Below are positions 12,221-23,503 of a stretch of DNA of 64,000 bases, in pieces; position 1 is the first letter of the stretch; the number at the start of each line of letters is the position of its first letter. The DNA is from Imbricaverruca yamaguchii (taxonomy: Eukaryota; Arthropoda; Thecostraca; Neoverrucidae). Below the pieces are notes generated by a model. That model was not told the DNA's origin, did no database searches, and saw only the letters and a program-made list of their open reading frames with translations. The translations under genes and the position numbers were made by a program. Location: contig JAOTOL010001220.1 in NCBI GenBank assembly GCA_034440575.1, positions 124,001 through 188,000 on the forward strand, given 5' to 3'.

Positions 12221-13005
12221 GTGAGTCCTATGGAGTATTTAAAAGCTAATTCATTTTCCTCGGATTTGAATCATTTGTTGACCCATCATAGGTCTTCTGT
12301 GGCTCCCAAATATCCAGGGGAGGGCTTCCACCCTACCACTCTTGGATCCCATAAGGCACCGTTGGAGTTCTCTGAAGGTGTGAGGAGACACTACGGTGTC
12401 ATTACTAGGTCTTCTGGGCCATCATATCCGGTATAAGGGAGTGGCCACCACATCGACCTCACTGACAGTATGGACGAAGGCTTTTAACAGGCCCTTGCTA
12501 GGCCCTTAGCAGGTCTTCCGCAACCGCAAAGTGGGCATGTGTACAATTGCACGTACGTACATTTGAGCATACGCACTTTTGCTCATACGCACCTTTTCGC
12601 TTACGTACATTTGAGCGTACGTACATTTGCGCTTAAGTACATTTGCGCATACGTACTTTTTCGCATACGTACATTTGCGCCTATGTACTTTTGCGGTTAT
12701 GCATTTTACGTACGCTGTGCATACGTACTTTTGCGCTTACGTACATTTGCGCTTGGGTACATTTGCGCTTACGTACATTTGCGCATTCGTACAATTGCCA
12801 TAGTACATTTGTGCTTACGTACATTAACCATACGAACATCTGCGCGTGCGTAGAATTGCTATGCGTACATCTGCGCTTACGTGCATTTACTTACGTACAT
12901 TTACTTACGTACATCTGCCATGCGTGCATTTGTCCTTACGTGCATTTCTCCCAGAATCACATACAACTTACGTGGCATTGCTATTATATAAGAGCGGTCG
13001 GTCTG
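12221..13005 (+). mobile_element. Array-bearing repeat element, copy 2
   Basis: Second copy of the element at 7940-9030, same strand and same order: leader (ggatcccataaggcacc..., gggccatcatatccgg, gggagtggccacc), 16-bp array, then agagcggtcgg. Distance between copies is about 4.2 kb. Confidence 0.45.
12540..12960. repeat. 16-bp minisatellite array (consensus acgtacatttgcgctt), array 2
   Basis: About 26 units of the same 16-bp motif as at 8340-9008. Confidence 0.9.
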
Positions 13006-13551
13006 CTTAAAATGCGTAACACTAAATCAAATGAACGTACTGAGATGATGATAAATTTGAGCGAACTCGTATAAACAATATAATAATCGTATAATCTGAT
13101 AAATTTATATATTTCCATATTGATGTCGAGGAATAAATCACGTCTTCCACATTGTAATAGTTCTGCGGTAAAAAAGAAAACTCATCAGGTAAAACTTCCT
13201 GCTCCACCTCGTTACTCACATAAGCGCAGTCCACGCTATGCTGGTCTTTGATCTGTTGTTGTAGAAAACAGAACAATCGTAGTATTTGAAAATAGTACGC
13301 ATAGCGAAACCAAGAAGCTCAGCGGAGACTGTTTGGAATTTCCTATATGTGAACAGCGAAATACCAATACCGAAAGGTGGCCCTCGCCAAGGATCGACTG
13401 AGGGCGCTTCAACATGTGCAACTTGCTGAACACATAGCCGCATATCTTTCACCAACTGAGACATGCACACATAAACTGGTATCGGTGAGGCCCGATGACC
13501 AGGCGGGAACTGCTCCTCGAGATGTGTGTTAAATAATTTTACCCTACGATG
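13006..13551. other. No recognised gene
   Basis: Short unsupported minus-strand frames only. Confidence 0.25.
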
Positions 13552-13566
13552 AGCGGTGGTTGAGCT

Positions 13567-13684
13567 TTGTTTGCTTGTTTATTGGGTGGCTCACGACGCA
13601 CTTTATGCACATTCACGGCTAATGGCGCCGCCCACGCTGTTTCGCCGGTGGGCCGCGGGATCGGGAAATGTCCTGAGTGGCGCT
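13567..13684 (-). mobile_element. tRNA-derived SINE, 5'-truncated, with 15-bp target-site duplication
   Basis: On the minus strand it matches the body and tail of the SINE at 20881 (cactcaggacatttcc, cgcggcccaccggcgaaac, gtgaatgtgcataaagtg, ending ataaacaagcaaac). It is truncated just 3' of the B box. Perfect direct repeats agcggtggttgagct flank it at 13552-13566 and 13685-13699. Confidence 0.9.
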
Positions 13685-13725
13685 AGCGGTGGTTGAGCTG
13701 TGAGATACGAAGTGCGCATTTTAGA

Positions 13726-14410
13726 TCAAAACATTTTGGACGAATATCTAGTGGGGGTTGATTCGTTTCGACTAAGATGCTCCACTGAAAGTGCGGAAAT
13801 CCCATGTCCAAATCCGAATACATGCGTGGTCTTTTTTACGGAGGAAAATGAACCATCATAGACTATACACGAGTGGTGAAGAATGGAGTGAACAAGAGCA
13901 CCGTAAAAGTGTAATAATGTGTTCCTACTAGCGACATTGCTCATGTGAGAGGTTATCTTAAATATGTGCTTGCTCTTGAAGCATTCATCTTTAAATTTCT
14001 TTACATGTAGTGAATATGTTAATATGTCCATTGTCGAATAGTTTACCGAAACACTGCTTCCCATGAAATTGGAATTCTGCGGCAGTATATGCATGAAATA
14101 ATGTCCCCGTATGTGCGTTGTCTGCGACAGAAATGTATGCATTTTGTTTTGGAGGAAGAGGATCGGAGACCGTTTGTGAAGCCCCACCTATCAAGGCCAT
14201 CGAGGCAGAGTTGAAGCTGCCGTTCAATAGACGTGCTGGTGGAAGGAGCAACCCATGCTGCAAAATCGCCAAACAGATACTTGCTTAGTGTGCCGGGTAC
14301 TAATGACCTTATGAACCATGGTCCTATTGCTAAGCAGGGCTTGTTGCGTGAACCCTGGCACGCCACCCGATCCATTAATTCCAGTTTAACGGCAGTATTT
14401 TGACCCAAAG
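13726..14410 (-). mobile_element. Jockey-like LINE relic, RT catalytic to C-terminal region
   Basis: Two overlapping minus-strand frames. 14408-14043 contains SIERQLQLCLDGLDRWG and SSSKTKCIHFCRRQ. After a frameshift, 14187-13726 contains KKFKDECFKSK and LLHFYGALVHSILHHSCIVY. These are the blocks following YxDD in jockey-type reverse transcriptase. The catalytic motif position reads LFGD, so one catalytic Asp is lost. Confidence 0.8.
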
Positions 14411-14607
14411 TTTGACGTGTCGTTAATGCACCGACTTGGCCGCCTGGTAGCTTTGTAGCTTGTCCCCGGCCTTGGCGGGCTAGCTGCCAACTGACCCTCC
14501 CAGCAGGGGCTAAATATGAGCGAGCGAAGCGACTCGAACCCTATGTTGGCAGGACAGGGGAGTCCCATGCAGGACAGCGTTCTAGCCAACTGAGCTACTG
14601 GGGAGGC
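14411..14607 (-). mobile_element. tRNA-derived SINE of a second type (A and B boxes kept)
   Basis: The minus strand starts ccccagtagctcagttggct (A box) and has gggttcgagtc (B box, plus-strand 14531-14541) about 50 bp downstream. A non-tRNA body extends towards 14411. Box spacing and lack of a matching acceptor stem argue against a working tRNA gene. The 3' limit is uncertain because it abuts the LINE relic. Confidence 0.65.
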
Positions 14608-14637
14608 AATTTAGTGGTATTGAATGTCTAATAATCT

Positions 14638-15203
14638 CGTCTCGAGAGGGGGATGATATGAACCCCCTTTAAATCTCCAAACTAAGCATCGCACGAAAAC
14701 GAAAGAGGTGTCATCGGAAAGCGCTCGACGAGTAGGGCCAGACACCACCTGAAAACTATTTTCCACAAAAGTGAGGTCGGTAGGACTGTCGACGTCACTT
14801 TTTTGGAAACCTAGGACACCTTATATCATGGTTTTGGCTCTGGGGAGTTCACTTTGGGGATATTTGAGAGAAAAAATTGGAATCAGAAAAGGAAAGCGAA
14901 ATCGGCCATGGCCCTACAACTTTTGCCCCCACAAAGATAAATTTTTTGTTAGAAATTCAAATGTTTCTTAATTTTTCTTTGATTTTCCTTTTTCTAATAG
15001 GTAGAGTGGACCGCCACACGTTGCTAGAGGTCAATTTGCTCTAATAAAAATGTTTACTTTAGCCAGAATCTTGGATTTGAACTCTAATGGGCTAATATGC
15101 AAAACTAATATGTAATCAAAAACGGAAAATAGTTATCCGGTGCGTTTTGTTTCGTCCCTAAAGATAAGCAAACGCTGCAAATTTCACTAAAATATCTTTT
15201 TAA
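14638..15203 (-). mobile_element. TTAA transposon family 1, copy B (partial)
   Basis: Reverse-orientation match to the right two-thirds of copy A (gtcatcggaaagcgctcgac, agataagcaaacgctgca). Similarity stops at a TTAA (15200-15203) that corresponds to the internal TTAA used by a second transposon in copy C. Confidence 0.65.
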
Positions 15204-15879
15204 CTTGCAACGTTCTAAGGATAATATCAAACTGGGTCACGTGAAGAAATACTAAGTCCAATAAGGTCATGGCCCGTGTGTGGAATATGATGCATGATTT
15301 TGATTCAGAACAACGTCTGCAGTACGTAAATGCAGCTCAAATAATTATATCATTCATTATTCGCTGATAAATCAACTATTTCCATTCCTATGTGGGTGAT
15401 GAATTTCATCGGATTAGTACATTCCTGATAGGCACGGTAATGGTACATTTTCATTACCTATTGCAACCCTTTTAGCAGGGGGGGGGGGGGGGCTTCGTTA
15501 CTCTCTCTCGTTCTTTGGAAGTATACACAAAACCAATTATCTTACGGATGTGATTCTTTGTTTACCTTCAGATATGAAGACAACGCGACGTCTAGAAAAT
15601 ATAATTAGGTGAACATTTTGGAAGTTTTTGCCATAAAGTCAAATGTGCCGGACATAACGATCATTGTAACGTGAAAAATGGCGGCGAGGCATGTTACGCA
15701 TATCCAACCAACATCTATACAATAAACACCAAAAACCACACCAACTATATTGGTAATGTTTGGCTGTGCTACATTCCCCATCAAACGTACACCTCAGATG
15801 TACAAATGACGCCAAGACGCTGATGACATGAGGCTGGTAGGAGTGGCTAACAGTAGTGATCTACATAGTAATGTTCAAC
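15204..15879. other. No recognised gene
   Basis: AT-rich, with a G homopolymer at about 15479-15492. Confidence 0.3.
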
Positions 15880-16590
15880 TAGACAAGGAGGACCTAAAAA
15901 GTGGTCCTATCATTGGCAGATGTCTTTCAACAATGAAAATGTAAGCTTATGCGGCTGGGGTCTGGTAGTGAGACTTCCAGATATACAATGGCAGGTAGGA
16001 AACTGAGTGGTATTAACGAGGAAAGATATTCAGGTGTGTTGGTGTAAAATGACCTAAAAGCAGAAAAAAATGGTAATTCAGCTTCGAACCCAGCATTCAG
16101 AATGCTTGAAATCATTAATAGAAGGGTGATGTATAAAAGCAAGGTAGTCATGAACAACTGTACTTAGCCTACGTACAACCCCTCTTAGAATATTACGTAC
16201 AGGCATGGAGCTCCCACTTATAAAAAACACAGATATACCTGAAAGAGTGCAGCGCAAAGCCATTAGAACCATAAGTGAACTAGGTAACTTATAATTGGCA
16301 TTAGATAAGTAATCAGTGGAGTACAGGAGATTAAGGGGTAATATGATTGAAATGCATGCAATCATTAAATAGCTAGATCAGGTCAATGTTAATGATGCCC
16401 TTCTATTTAGACTGTCACATGGGATCATCACTTCAGGTTAGACAAATCAAGGTGTAGAACAGCTAAACAACAGGTCACTGTCAAAACATTATTGATCAGT
16501 GGCAAGGCTGCCTGCTGATGCTATGGAGTCCCTCAGTTAGTTAATTTTAAAATAGAATTAATCATTTTTTGGTGCAACATGTGGATTAGT
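15880..16590 (+). mobile_element. L2/CR1-like LINE relic, C-terminal part of RT ORF
   Basis: With several frameshifts and stops the plus strand reads MLEIINRRVMYKSK, YVQPLLEYYVQAWSSHL, ERVQRKAIRTISELGNL, EYRRLRGNMIEMHAIIK and SVARLPADAMESLS. This is the same order as the polymerase C-terminus of the element at 37570-38110, ending near 16590. Confidence 0.7.
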
Positions 16591-17231
16591 TCTAAGTTGT
16601 AGTGGATTGGCTTACACTTATGCTAAGGGGAGCACACTGTACATTGAAATTACACTGACAATTATTGATTGGGCACTCAAGCCACATGTGTTAAGTACGA
16701 TGGAGCTAATAGGGTTGGATAGGTAGGTAGATAGGCATTAATGGTTATGTTGGATGTTGGTGAATGGAGTTTTGGGGTATTGGGGATGTGGTATTGGCTG
16801 GGGTAATCAGCGCCTTTTCTCCAGGGTTATGGTAACATTACCTTACATACATGGTTATGACCAATAATTTCCCTTATAGGTGCTAATTCCTAATTATTGA
16901 ATGTTTTTAACTGCTTCGTATATGGGGAGGGGGGGGGTAAAAGCAGGAAGTGGCATTGAGAAAACAAATTGGTGACATTGGGAACTAGGAGTAAAAAAGA
17001 AGATATTCCTGGTTAAGCGTCATTTCCAACTTAAATCTGGGAATCATAGTATAATGATGAGGCTCCTGTCATCAGGCTAACTTTGGGGGTGGGCATACAC
17101 ACAAGTATGCCTGGGTGCATTCTGCAGCTAGTTCACGTAAGCTCTTCGCGCATATAAGTACCATTTGTGTCCAGTTGGGCATGACCATCCCACTTTTCAG
17201 CATATTTTTAGATCAACACTATTTGGTTGCA
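16591..17231. other. No recognised gene
   Basis: Probably includes the 3' untranslated part of the preceding LINE. A short taggtaggtagatag run lies near 16718. Confidence 0.3.
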
Positions 17232-17460
17232 TTAACCCGCGCCGCCGTCTTGAGGGGGTCATTGACAAACCCCCCCATAAGGTTTTCCGCGGATAGTGAA
17301 AGAACGACGCGTGGCAGCGCGCCGAAATTTTGCATGCCTTTTCCCACATCAATTTGGCATGTTGTGTCAAAATGTTGAAGTCCGGTCATCTAGGGTCAAC
17401 GAGATAAATAAGGGCAAGTGAGGTTACCTCCAAAAAGTTGAACTAGTCGTCACACTTTAA

Positions 17461-18305
17461 CACGCGCCCTGGAAGGCCTCTGAAAATTACACGCACTGGA
17501 GGGGGCGGGTTCCTCCCACTAAGATCTCGGCTCCTATTAAGGCTAGAGCATTGAGTTGGTTGGTTATTTGGGCTTAGGGGCGCATCGACTGCTTCCGTCA
17601 TGCAGCGCCCATTTAATGATGGTTTGGACATTGCTAATGATGCAATACAGCTGCCAGATCCGCCATTTGACCTCAGGTCACCCATATAGGAACACTTTAT
17701 CAAGTCATTGCCTGCTTCAGTTACCGGAACCGGGCTGTCAACCCGACTGCTCCGTCAGGCGGCTCGGCACAATCGTCTTCGCGAAGAAAGGAGTGAAATA
17801 CATGAATACAGCATGGAAACGCTTAGGCACACAATGGCAAACAGTAGATTCCCGGATGTGTAGGGAGTAGCATGGAAAGTGGCATCATTCGCATGACAGT
17901 CATTTGCATTTATGACAACATTTTAGTTAACCAAGTTTGGTTCCATTAGCCTGTCATTAACTTGACCTGACTTGCCCTCGGCGACCTGACATGACTTTTA
18001 AATCATGTAGCATAATAATATGCATCAAACGAGTCGCTGGTGTTGTTAAGAATACATCCATTTTGCCAATATACAGGAAGCGCATCAGCGCCGATTTTTG
18101 TGGTCTGGCGCTGCGAATTTTGTAACCTTAACGGCCCCCAAGTCGAAAAAGCGTCGGCCGATTTTCATTTTTCTTGCCTTAAACGATGCGCCTGGAATTT
18201 CTAAGTAGGTACCCAAACAATGGCGTATATCTGCCGGTAAAATCTGGAGTTATCTACGAAAAAGCGGAGGGGTGTGCGGATTTCGCCCCTCCCCCAGGGC
18301 GCGTG
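17461..18305. mobile_element. Nested TTAA-flanked MITE, family 2 (845 bp, perfect 12-bp inverted ends)
   Basis: Ends cacgcgccctgg (17461-17472) and ccagggcgcgtg (18294-18305) are perfect inverted repeats. TTAA flanks both sides (17457-17460, 18306-18309). Copy A has the undisturbed site (cacgatttaacggata). No transposase is present. TTAA duplication and short ends fit a piggyBac-type non-autonomous element. It contains a SINE tail at about 17553-17618. A diverged second copy is at 62486-63215. Confidence 0.9.
17553..17618 (-). mobile_element. SINE 3' tail inside the nested MITE
   Basis: On the minus strand, gggcgctgcatgacgg then gatgcgcccctaagcccaaa and taaccaaccaac, as in the stub at 9837. 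The related MITE copy at 62.8 kb lacks it at the corresponding place. Target-site duplications are not clear. Confidence 0.5.
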
Positions 18306-18890
18306 TTAACGGATAAAGATATTTTAATGCAACTTTCAGCGTTTGCTTATCTTTAGGGATGCAACGAAACGTACAAGGTGATTTTTCACTTTTTTCGCTT
18401 TTAATTACTTATCAATTTTCCATATTTACCAATTAGTGTTTAAATTGAAAATTCTGGCTGAAGTAAGAATGTTTTATGAGGTCAAGTTGACTTCGAATAA
18501 CATTTTTCGGTCTCTTCTACCCATTAAAAAGGAAAACTAAGGAAAACTTTGGACGAAAAATTCTGGAATAAAAAAGCTGATTTGTTGGTGACGAAAATTG
18601 TATTGCCCTGGCGGATTTCTCTTTCCTTTTCTGATTCCAAATATCTGTTTCAAGCCTCCCTCAAACTGAACCCTACCCCCAGAGCCACAAACATAGTCAT
18701 GAAAGTCTAGGGTCCATAGTTACGTCACTTTTGAGGGAAACATGTTGTGCCGTGGTGTTTGGCCCTACTCGTCGAGCGCTTTCCGATGACACCTACTTAG
18801 TTTTCGTGCGACGCTTAGTTTGGAGATTAGATGGGGTCTCTATCGACCCCCCGCACCCCCGAGACGGGGTGTGAGGATCTTACAGAGAAG

Positions 18891-20867
18891 AAATAGACCA
18901 CAATTAATGACCTAGGCCCTCACCTTTTGCACCTTCATTATTAATGTTTGATCAGTGCAAAGTAATAACCATATGATGTTGCTGGAACTCATAGATACAC
19001 ATGTGCCCCCTCCATGAACTTTGTCCAACCTACCCTAATATAATCAAATGGAATATATGAACTGACGATAGCATAAAGTGGGACGCTGTATGATCAGTGG
19101 TCGATGCAACCCAAAGCCCAAATATCCGTTTTATATCTCAGTGTATCCAAAATCGTCAGAAATTGTACGCATGATAATTGAAATCCTGCTATGCCATTAT
19201 AAAAAGGTGACAACATTTCGAATACATTTAACAGGTTGTCTGGAAATCATATACATTCTTGATTCATGCTCTAACTCCATGCATTCCCATTCAGACCAGG
19301 TAGCTATGTCCCCTCCACCCCCGCGTTAAAAAATACACTGGCTCTGGATGAGTTCGATTCTGAGATGTTTATTTCCTCCTAACATTATTATGTTAGTCTC
19401 CTTCAATCATATTAGTGTGTAACTATCGATCTATTGCATTGGCATAGCAGCGGGAGGACCAGATTGGCATGGCAGAGCTACTTTGTAATATTTGACATGA
19501 TGCGTGCATGTAAAGAACGAACATGAGTGGACATCCTTTTCTGGGCATGCCAAGCGCTGCGTACTAATATCATAGCACTGATCAAAGCACCCCTAAATTA
19601 AAATAACTAACTAACCTAACATACAAAGCAAACTATGTGTCATCTTGCAGCTGTTACATCTAAGATGTATTATCATGTTGATTGATTGTACCATATGCAA
19701 AACTAACTTAGCCCAGCATAACCTAGCCCAGATTGACTTAACACAAAATATCCCGCCAAAATATGCAGCCAAAATATGCAGCCAAAATTGTTCAAGGTGC
19801 TCTAAGTAATAAGCGTAAGGAAATAAGTAAAATACGTAATAAATGTAAGCATGGAACTTTAAATACCTTCAGCTGCACAAAATAAAATAGACAAGTGTTG
19901 CAACGGGGTGTGGGCAACACCATTATCTTATCGACTGTTGGTGATTTTCCTAGCATCTTTCCATTCAACAATCTGCATGGGAAAGTCTTGGTGTATAGTA
20001 ATACAATTGGTATAGCACTGTTTTAAATTACTTTGCAACCAGGGGTGTTGTTTTGCCTACTATTAAGAATGAACGTGTCCTCTCAATGTTCTTTGCCCCA
20101 TGATAATTTAATCTTGTAGCATGGGACCCTATAGAGTATGACTTTTAATCCACTTGTGCCCTCCCAATGCCTTCAAGTATAGTGTTTTTCCCAAATCATT
20201 TTGAGAAACCAACAATCATATTTGGAACCACATGTTTCATGCACTTGTCACGTGCCAAGCTTTACGCGTGTTATGAACTTACAAAGACTACTATTGTTAG
20301 GAGTAGTGTAGCATTGAAGCAACACCGAGCTGCACTTTTTATCATGACTGAGGTCTGAGAATTGGGTCCAGAAATGACCAGGAAAATAAGTGAGCATTAA
20401 ATTTGGAGGGATCAGCAGTGATTTGGGTCAGCAATGATTTATCTTAAACTGGCCTGTGTCCAGGTGGTTGACCCATTGGCTACGCTTTTTAACAGTTCAG
20501 TTTTCCTCCATGGGCTTAGAGTCCCTTGACCTTGAACCCTCCGCTGTGGTCCGGATAGTGTGTATGGCTGTGGAGTACCTTTATCGGCCTAAGGAACGCT
20601 GTCAGCTCTGAGTCCATTCCATCAGCGTGACCAGAAGCCGACCCAGCGGCCCAGCACGTCCCGTCAGCTTTCGGCTCGGGGGCTTTCTTTCAGGCCTTAA
20701 GACATTCGATACTGCCAGAAGCTTCTTTCTTTTTAGCAGCTTGGACCTCCTTCGTCACTCCAGGATCACATGTTCTGCTTCACCCATATGCCTGCCCCTT
20801 CTTACTGGCTTCGAAACCTTTCCGATGGATCGGGGTCCTCTCGCGGCTAGGTATCAGCTCAGGGGCC
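18891..20867. other. No recognised gene
   Basis: AT-rich intergenic-looking DNA with only short frames. The tandem phrase ccaaaatatgcagccaaaa appears near 19756. Confidence 0.3.
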
Positions 20868-20880
20868 CTCCTTAGAAATC

Positions 20881-21053
20881 GGAGCGGAGATGGCCGAGTG
20901 GTTAAGGTGTCGGGCCATGGGTACCGAAGGTCCAGGGTTCGACTCTAGCGCTACTCAGGACATTTTCCAATCCCGCGGCCCACCGGCGAAACAGTGTGGG
21001 CGGCGACATTAGCCGTGAATGTGCATAAAGTGTGTCGTGAACCAACCAATAAA
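20881..21053 (+). mobile_element. Full-length tRNA-derived SINE with target-site duplication
   Basis: The tRNA-like head has A box tggccgagtgg (20891-20901) and B box ggttcgactct (20936-20946). The body has atcccgcggcccaccggcg and the tail gtgtcgtgaaccaaccaata. Flanks are ctccttagaaatc (20868-20880) and ctccttagagatc (21054-21066), a 13-bp duplication with one mismatch. This copy is the reference for those at 13567 and 32895. Confidence 0.9.
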
Positions 21054-21066
21054 CTCCTTAGAGATC

Positions 21067-23323
21067 CAGGACCTCTTCTGTCAGACAGCAGCCTCACTTT
21101 CAACGGCTTGGGCTCCATCCATCAGTGCAGAGGCTCCTGCGCGGCTTGAACCTTATGGGTTGGCACAGGGGCCATTTCGGATGACACAAGGTCATCTTCG
21201 ACAACTGGAGCCCCTCCATAGTCTCATGGGTCGTCATTAACGATCCAGGGCCTTTTCCGTGAGGCGGGAGGTCCATTTTCAAAAGCGTTCGACCTCTCCA
21301 TCAAATCATGAGACTTCCTTCGGGTAAAGCACCGCCATCAGCCCAGGGGCCCTTTATATTGGTTCGGAGCCTCATTCGTCAGCCCGGGACAATGTGCTTG
21401 AGGCTGCATGACAGACGCAGTCGATGTTCTCATAAACTCCAAATCCTCCCCTTGAGCCCGATGCCCTTTCATCGATCCAGTGGCCCTTCACGGCCGTGCC
21501 CCCCCCCCCCCCCACCTCTCTCCTCTCTCTCTGTGCTCACGCCTTGAGTATTGGCTCTTGGAGCCCACATATCCCCCAGCGACAATCAGCACTGCGACCA
21601 GGTTCCCGTTGCACAGCCAGTGCACACCACTCACGAAGCAGCCGGCCAGTCCCTCCGGTCAGCACAGAAGCAGCTACAGGCGCTAACAACCACCCGACGC
21701 AGTTTATGCTCGCTGCAGAATGTCCCGCTAAAAGCACGCAGGGCGGACGTAGGTAACGTTCCGTGAATTGTATGTTTCGTGCACTCGCAGGTCAGCGAGT
21801 ATCGCTGAATAGTGACCACAGCGGGGTAGACCGCTATTGGTCTGCCCCGCTGGCAGAAAATACAGCGGGACAGACTAATAGTGGTATTCAAGGCCGGGGC
21901 TTGCCAGGCCTGAAGGTAATCGATCTCGGCTGTACACAGTGCACAGCAATGGGTGTAATAATAGCGCACAGCAATCGGTAAATGTATGAGTATTCAGTAA
22001 GCCTCGTGCGATATCCGGGACGGCACCGAAGTGCCCATACGGCGTTGGCAAAAAAGTGCCGAGTGAGGGCAGGAGGCGTGAAAGCTACAGACGTTAAATG
22101 TTGCCAGTTAAGCGGTGTGACAATGACGCTATTTGATATTTCACGCTATCTTCCAGCATCTGAAAGAACCTCACTTAGAAGCGAATTGTGAACGGCCCTC
22201 GTGGGTGTTTGAGTGCTCACCCCCGAACAAAATACAGGAAAGGGGATCACAGGCCCCTAGAACTTGCTGCACCACTTCTCAAATCCTGTCGAACGGTTCT
22301 TGTCGTAAGGGTAAGGGTGCACACAGAAATTGTCGGACGTAACTTCTGTGTGCACCATTACGGAACCGGTAGCTCAACAGCGGAAAAATAAAAATGATAT
22401 ATAGGAATGCGAGTGGGGCAAACAAGAAAAAACGATTAAGGTCGTTCTCTCTCCTGATAGCTAATTCTCTCTTTCTCAGATCGTATCGAATTTTTAAACT
22501 CCTTGGCACAGAGGAGATGCGTCACATGTCCATTCACACATTAGACGAAATTGGGACGTGTGGCTATACCTAAATTTCATAGGAGGCTTATAATGCCCCC
22601 CCCCCGAGACGGGGTGAGAAAAGTTACCCAGGAAAACTTGGCGAATTAACATGGGACACTATGGGTGGGCCCCGCATACCAAATTCACAGCACACATTGC
22701 CTTCATTCATTGGGCCCCTCTTACCGTGCTTGGTGAACCACCCGCCAATGCCATACTATTGACCTCTTGTCTAGGGGCCAATCCTGTTAGACTAATCAAC
22801 CTAGCTCTTTTTTTAAAACAATCGAAAGGTCTTATCGAGAGGAAGATCAACAACAGCCAGATGGTGTCATGACAGCGCAGCATGAGTACGTTACAAATCA
22901 GCATTGAAGTGTGGGGTACAACGTCACCGCAAAACTTGACCACATAGTAAGTGTGCCCTGATAGTAGATCACATAGTAACATAAATAATACTAGTTTAGA
23001 CATTGGAAATGTCCAAATTAATGCAGGTACCAACAGTCAATATAGGCCTCGGTTTTACATGTACATCACACACTTGGACCTCGAAATACACGATAATCTG
23101 CCCATTTCACACAACTGGACCTCTGTTGTCACTTGGACCTCGCAAGTACATCCTGCCATAAAACGTATATGTTCTAATTTATCGTGTCAAACAACATTTG
23201 GTAACGGTCGAGCACCATGTGGCAACGATGTGCTTCCGTCATAGCGTTCCATCACGTTTAGAAATGGTGGTCCTCGGTTGTGACCGTACAGTCATGTGGC
23301 TCGCTTTTCACGGCTCACAAGAC

Positions 23324-23325
<2 letters not shown>
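21067..23325. other. No recognised gene
   Basis: Mixed GC content. 22590-22620 (ccccccgagacggggtgag) is a fragment of the right end of TTAA family 1. C homopolymers lie near 21499 and 22595. Many short overlapping frames exist, none with family features. Confidence 0.3.
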
Positions 23326-23419
<94 letters not shown>

Positions 23420-23421
23420 GT

Positions 23422-23492
<71 letters not shown>

Positions 23493-23503
23493 TGTGTGTG
23501 TCG
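23326..23503. repeat. Long (TG)n microsatellite
   Basis: About 88 TG units with few interruptions (near 23419-23427 and 23491). It produces artefactual Cys-Val and Thr-His frames. Confidence 0.98.

Larger units (their letters stand above)
17236..18890 (+). mobile_element. TTAA transposon family 1, copy C, interrupted by a second TTAA element
   Basis: The left end abuts TTAA (17232-17235) and begins cccgcgccgccgtcttgagg. 17236-17456 and 18310-18870 match copy A. Removing the 849 bp between them restores continuity with copy A. The right end near 18870-18890 is less clear (gagacggggtgtgaggatct matches copy A before diverging). Confidence 0.75.

Noticed and set aside
14531..14607. tRNA gene on the minus strand
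   Set aside because: Good A and B boxes, but wrong spacing and no 3' acceptor strand; better explained as a SINE head.
20889..20960. tRNA gene (Ser/Leu-like)
   Set aside because: A and B boxes are present, but there is no matching acceptor stem, and the sequence continues into a SINE body and tail with target duplications.
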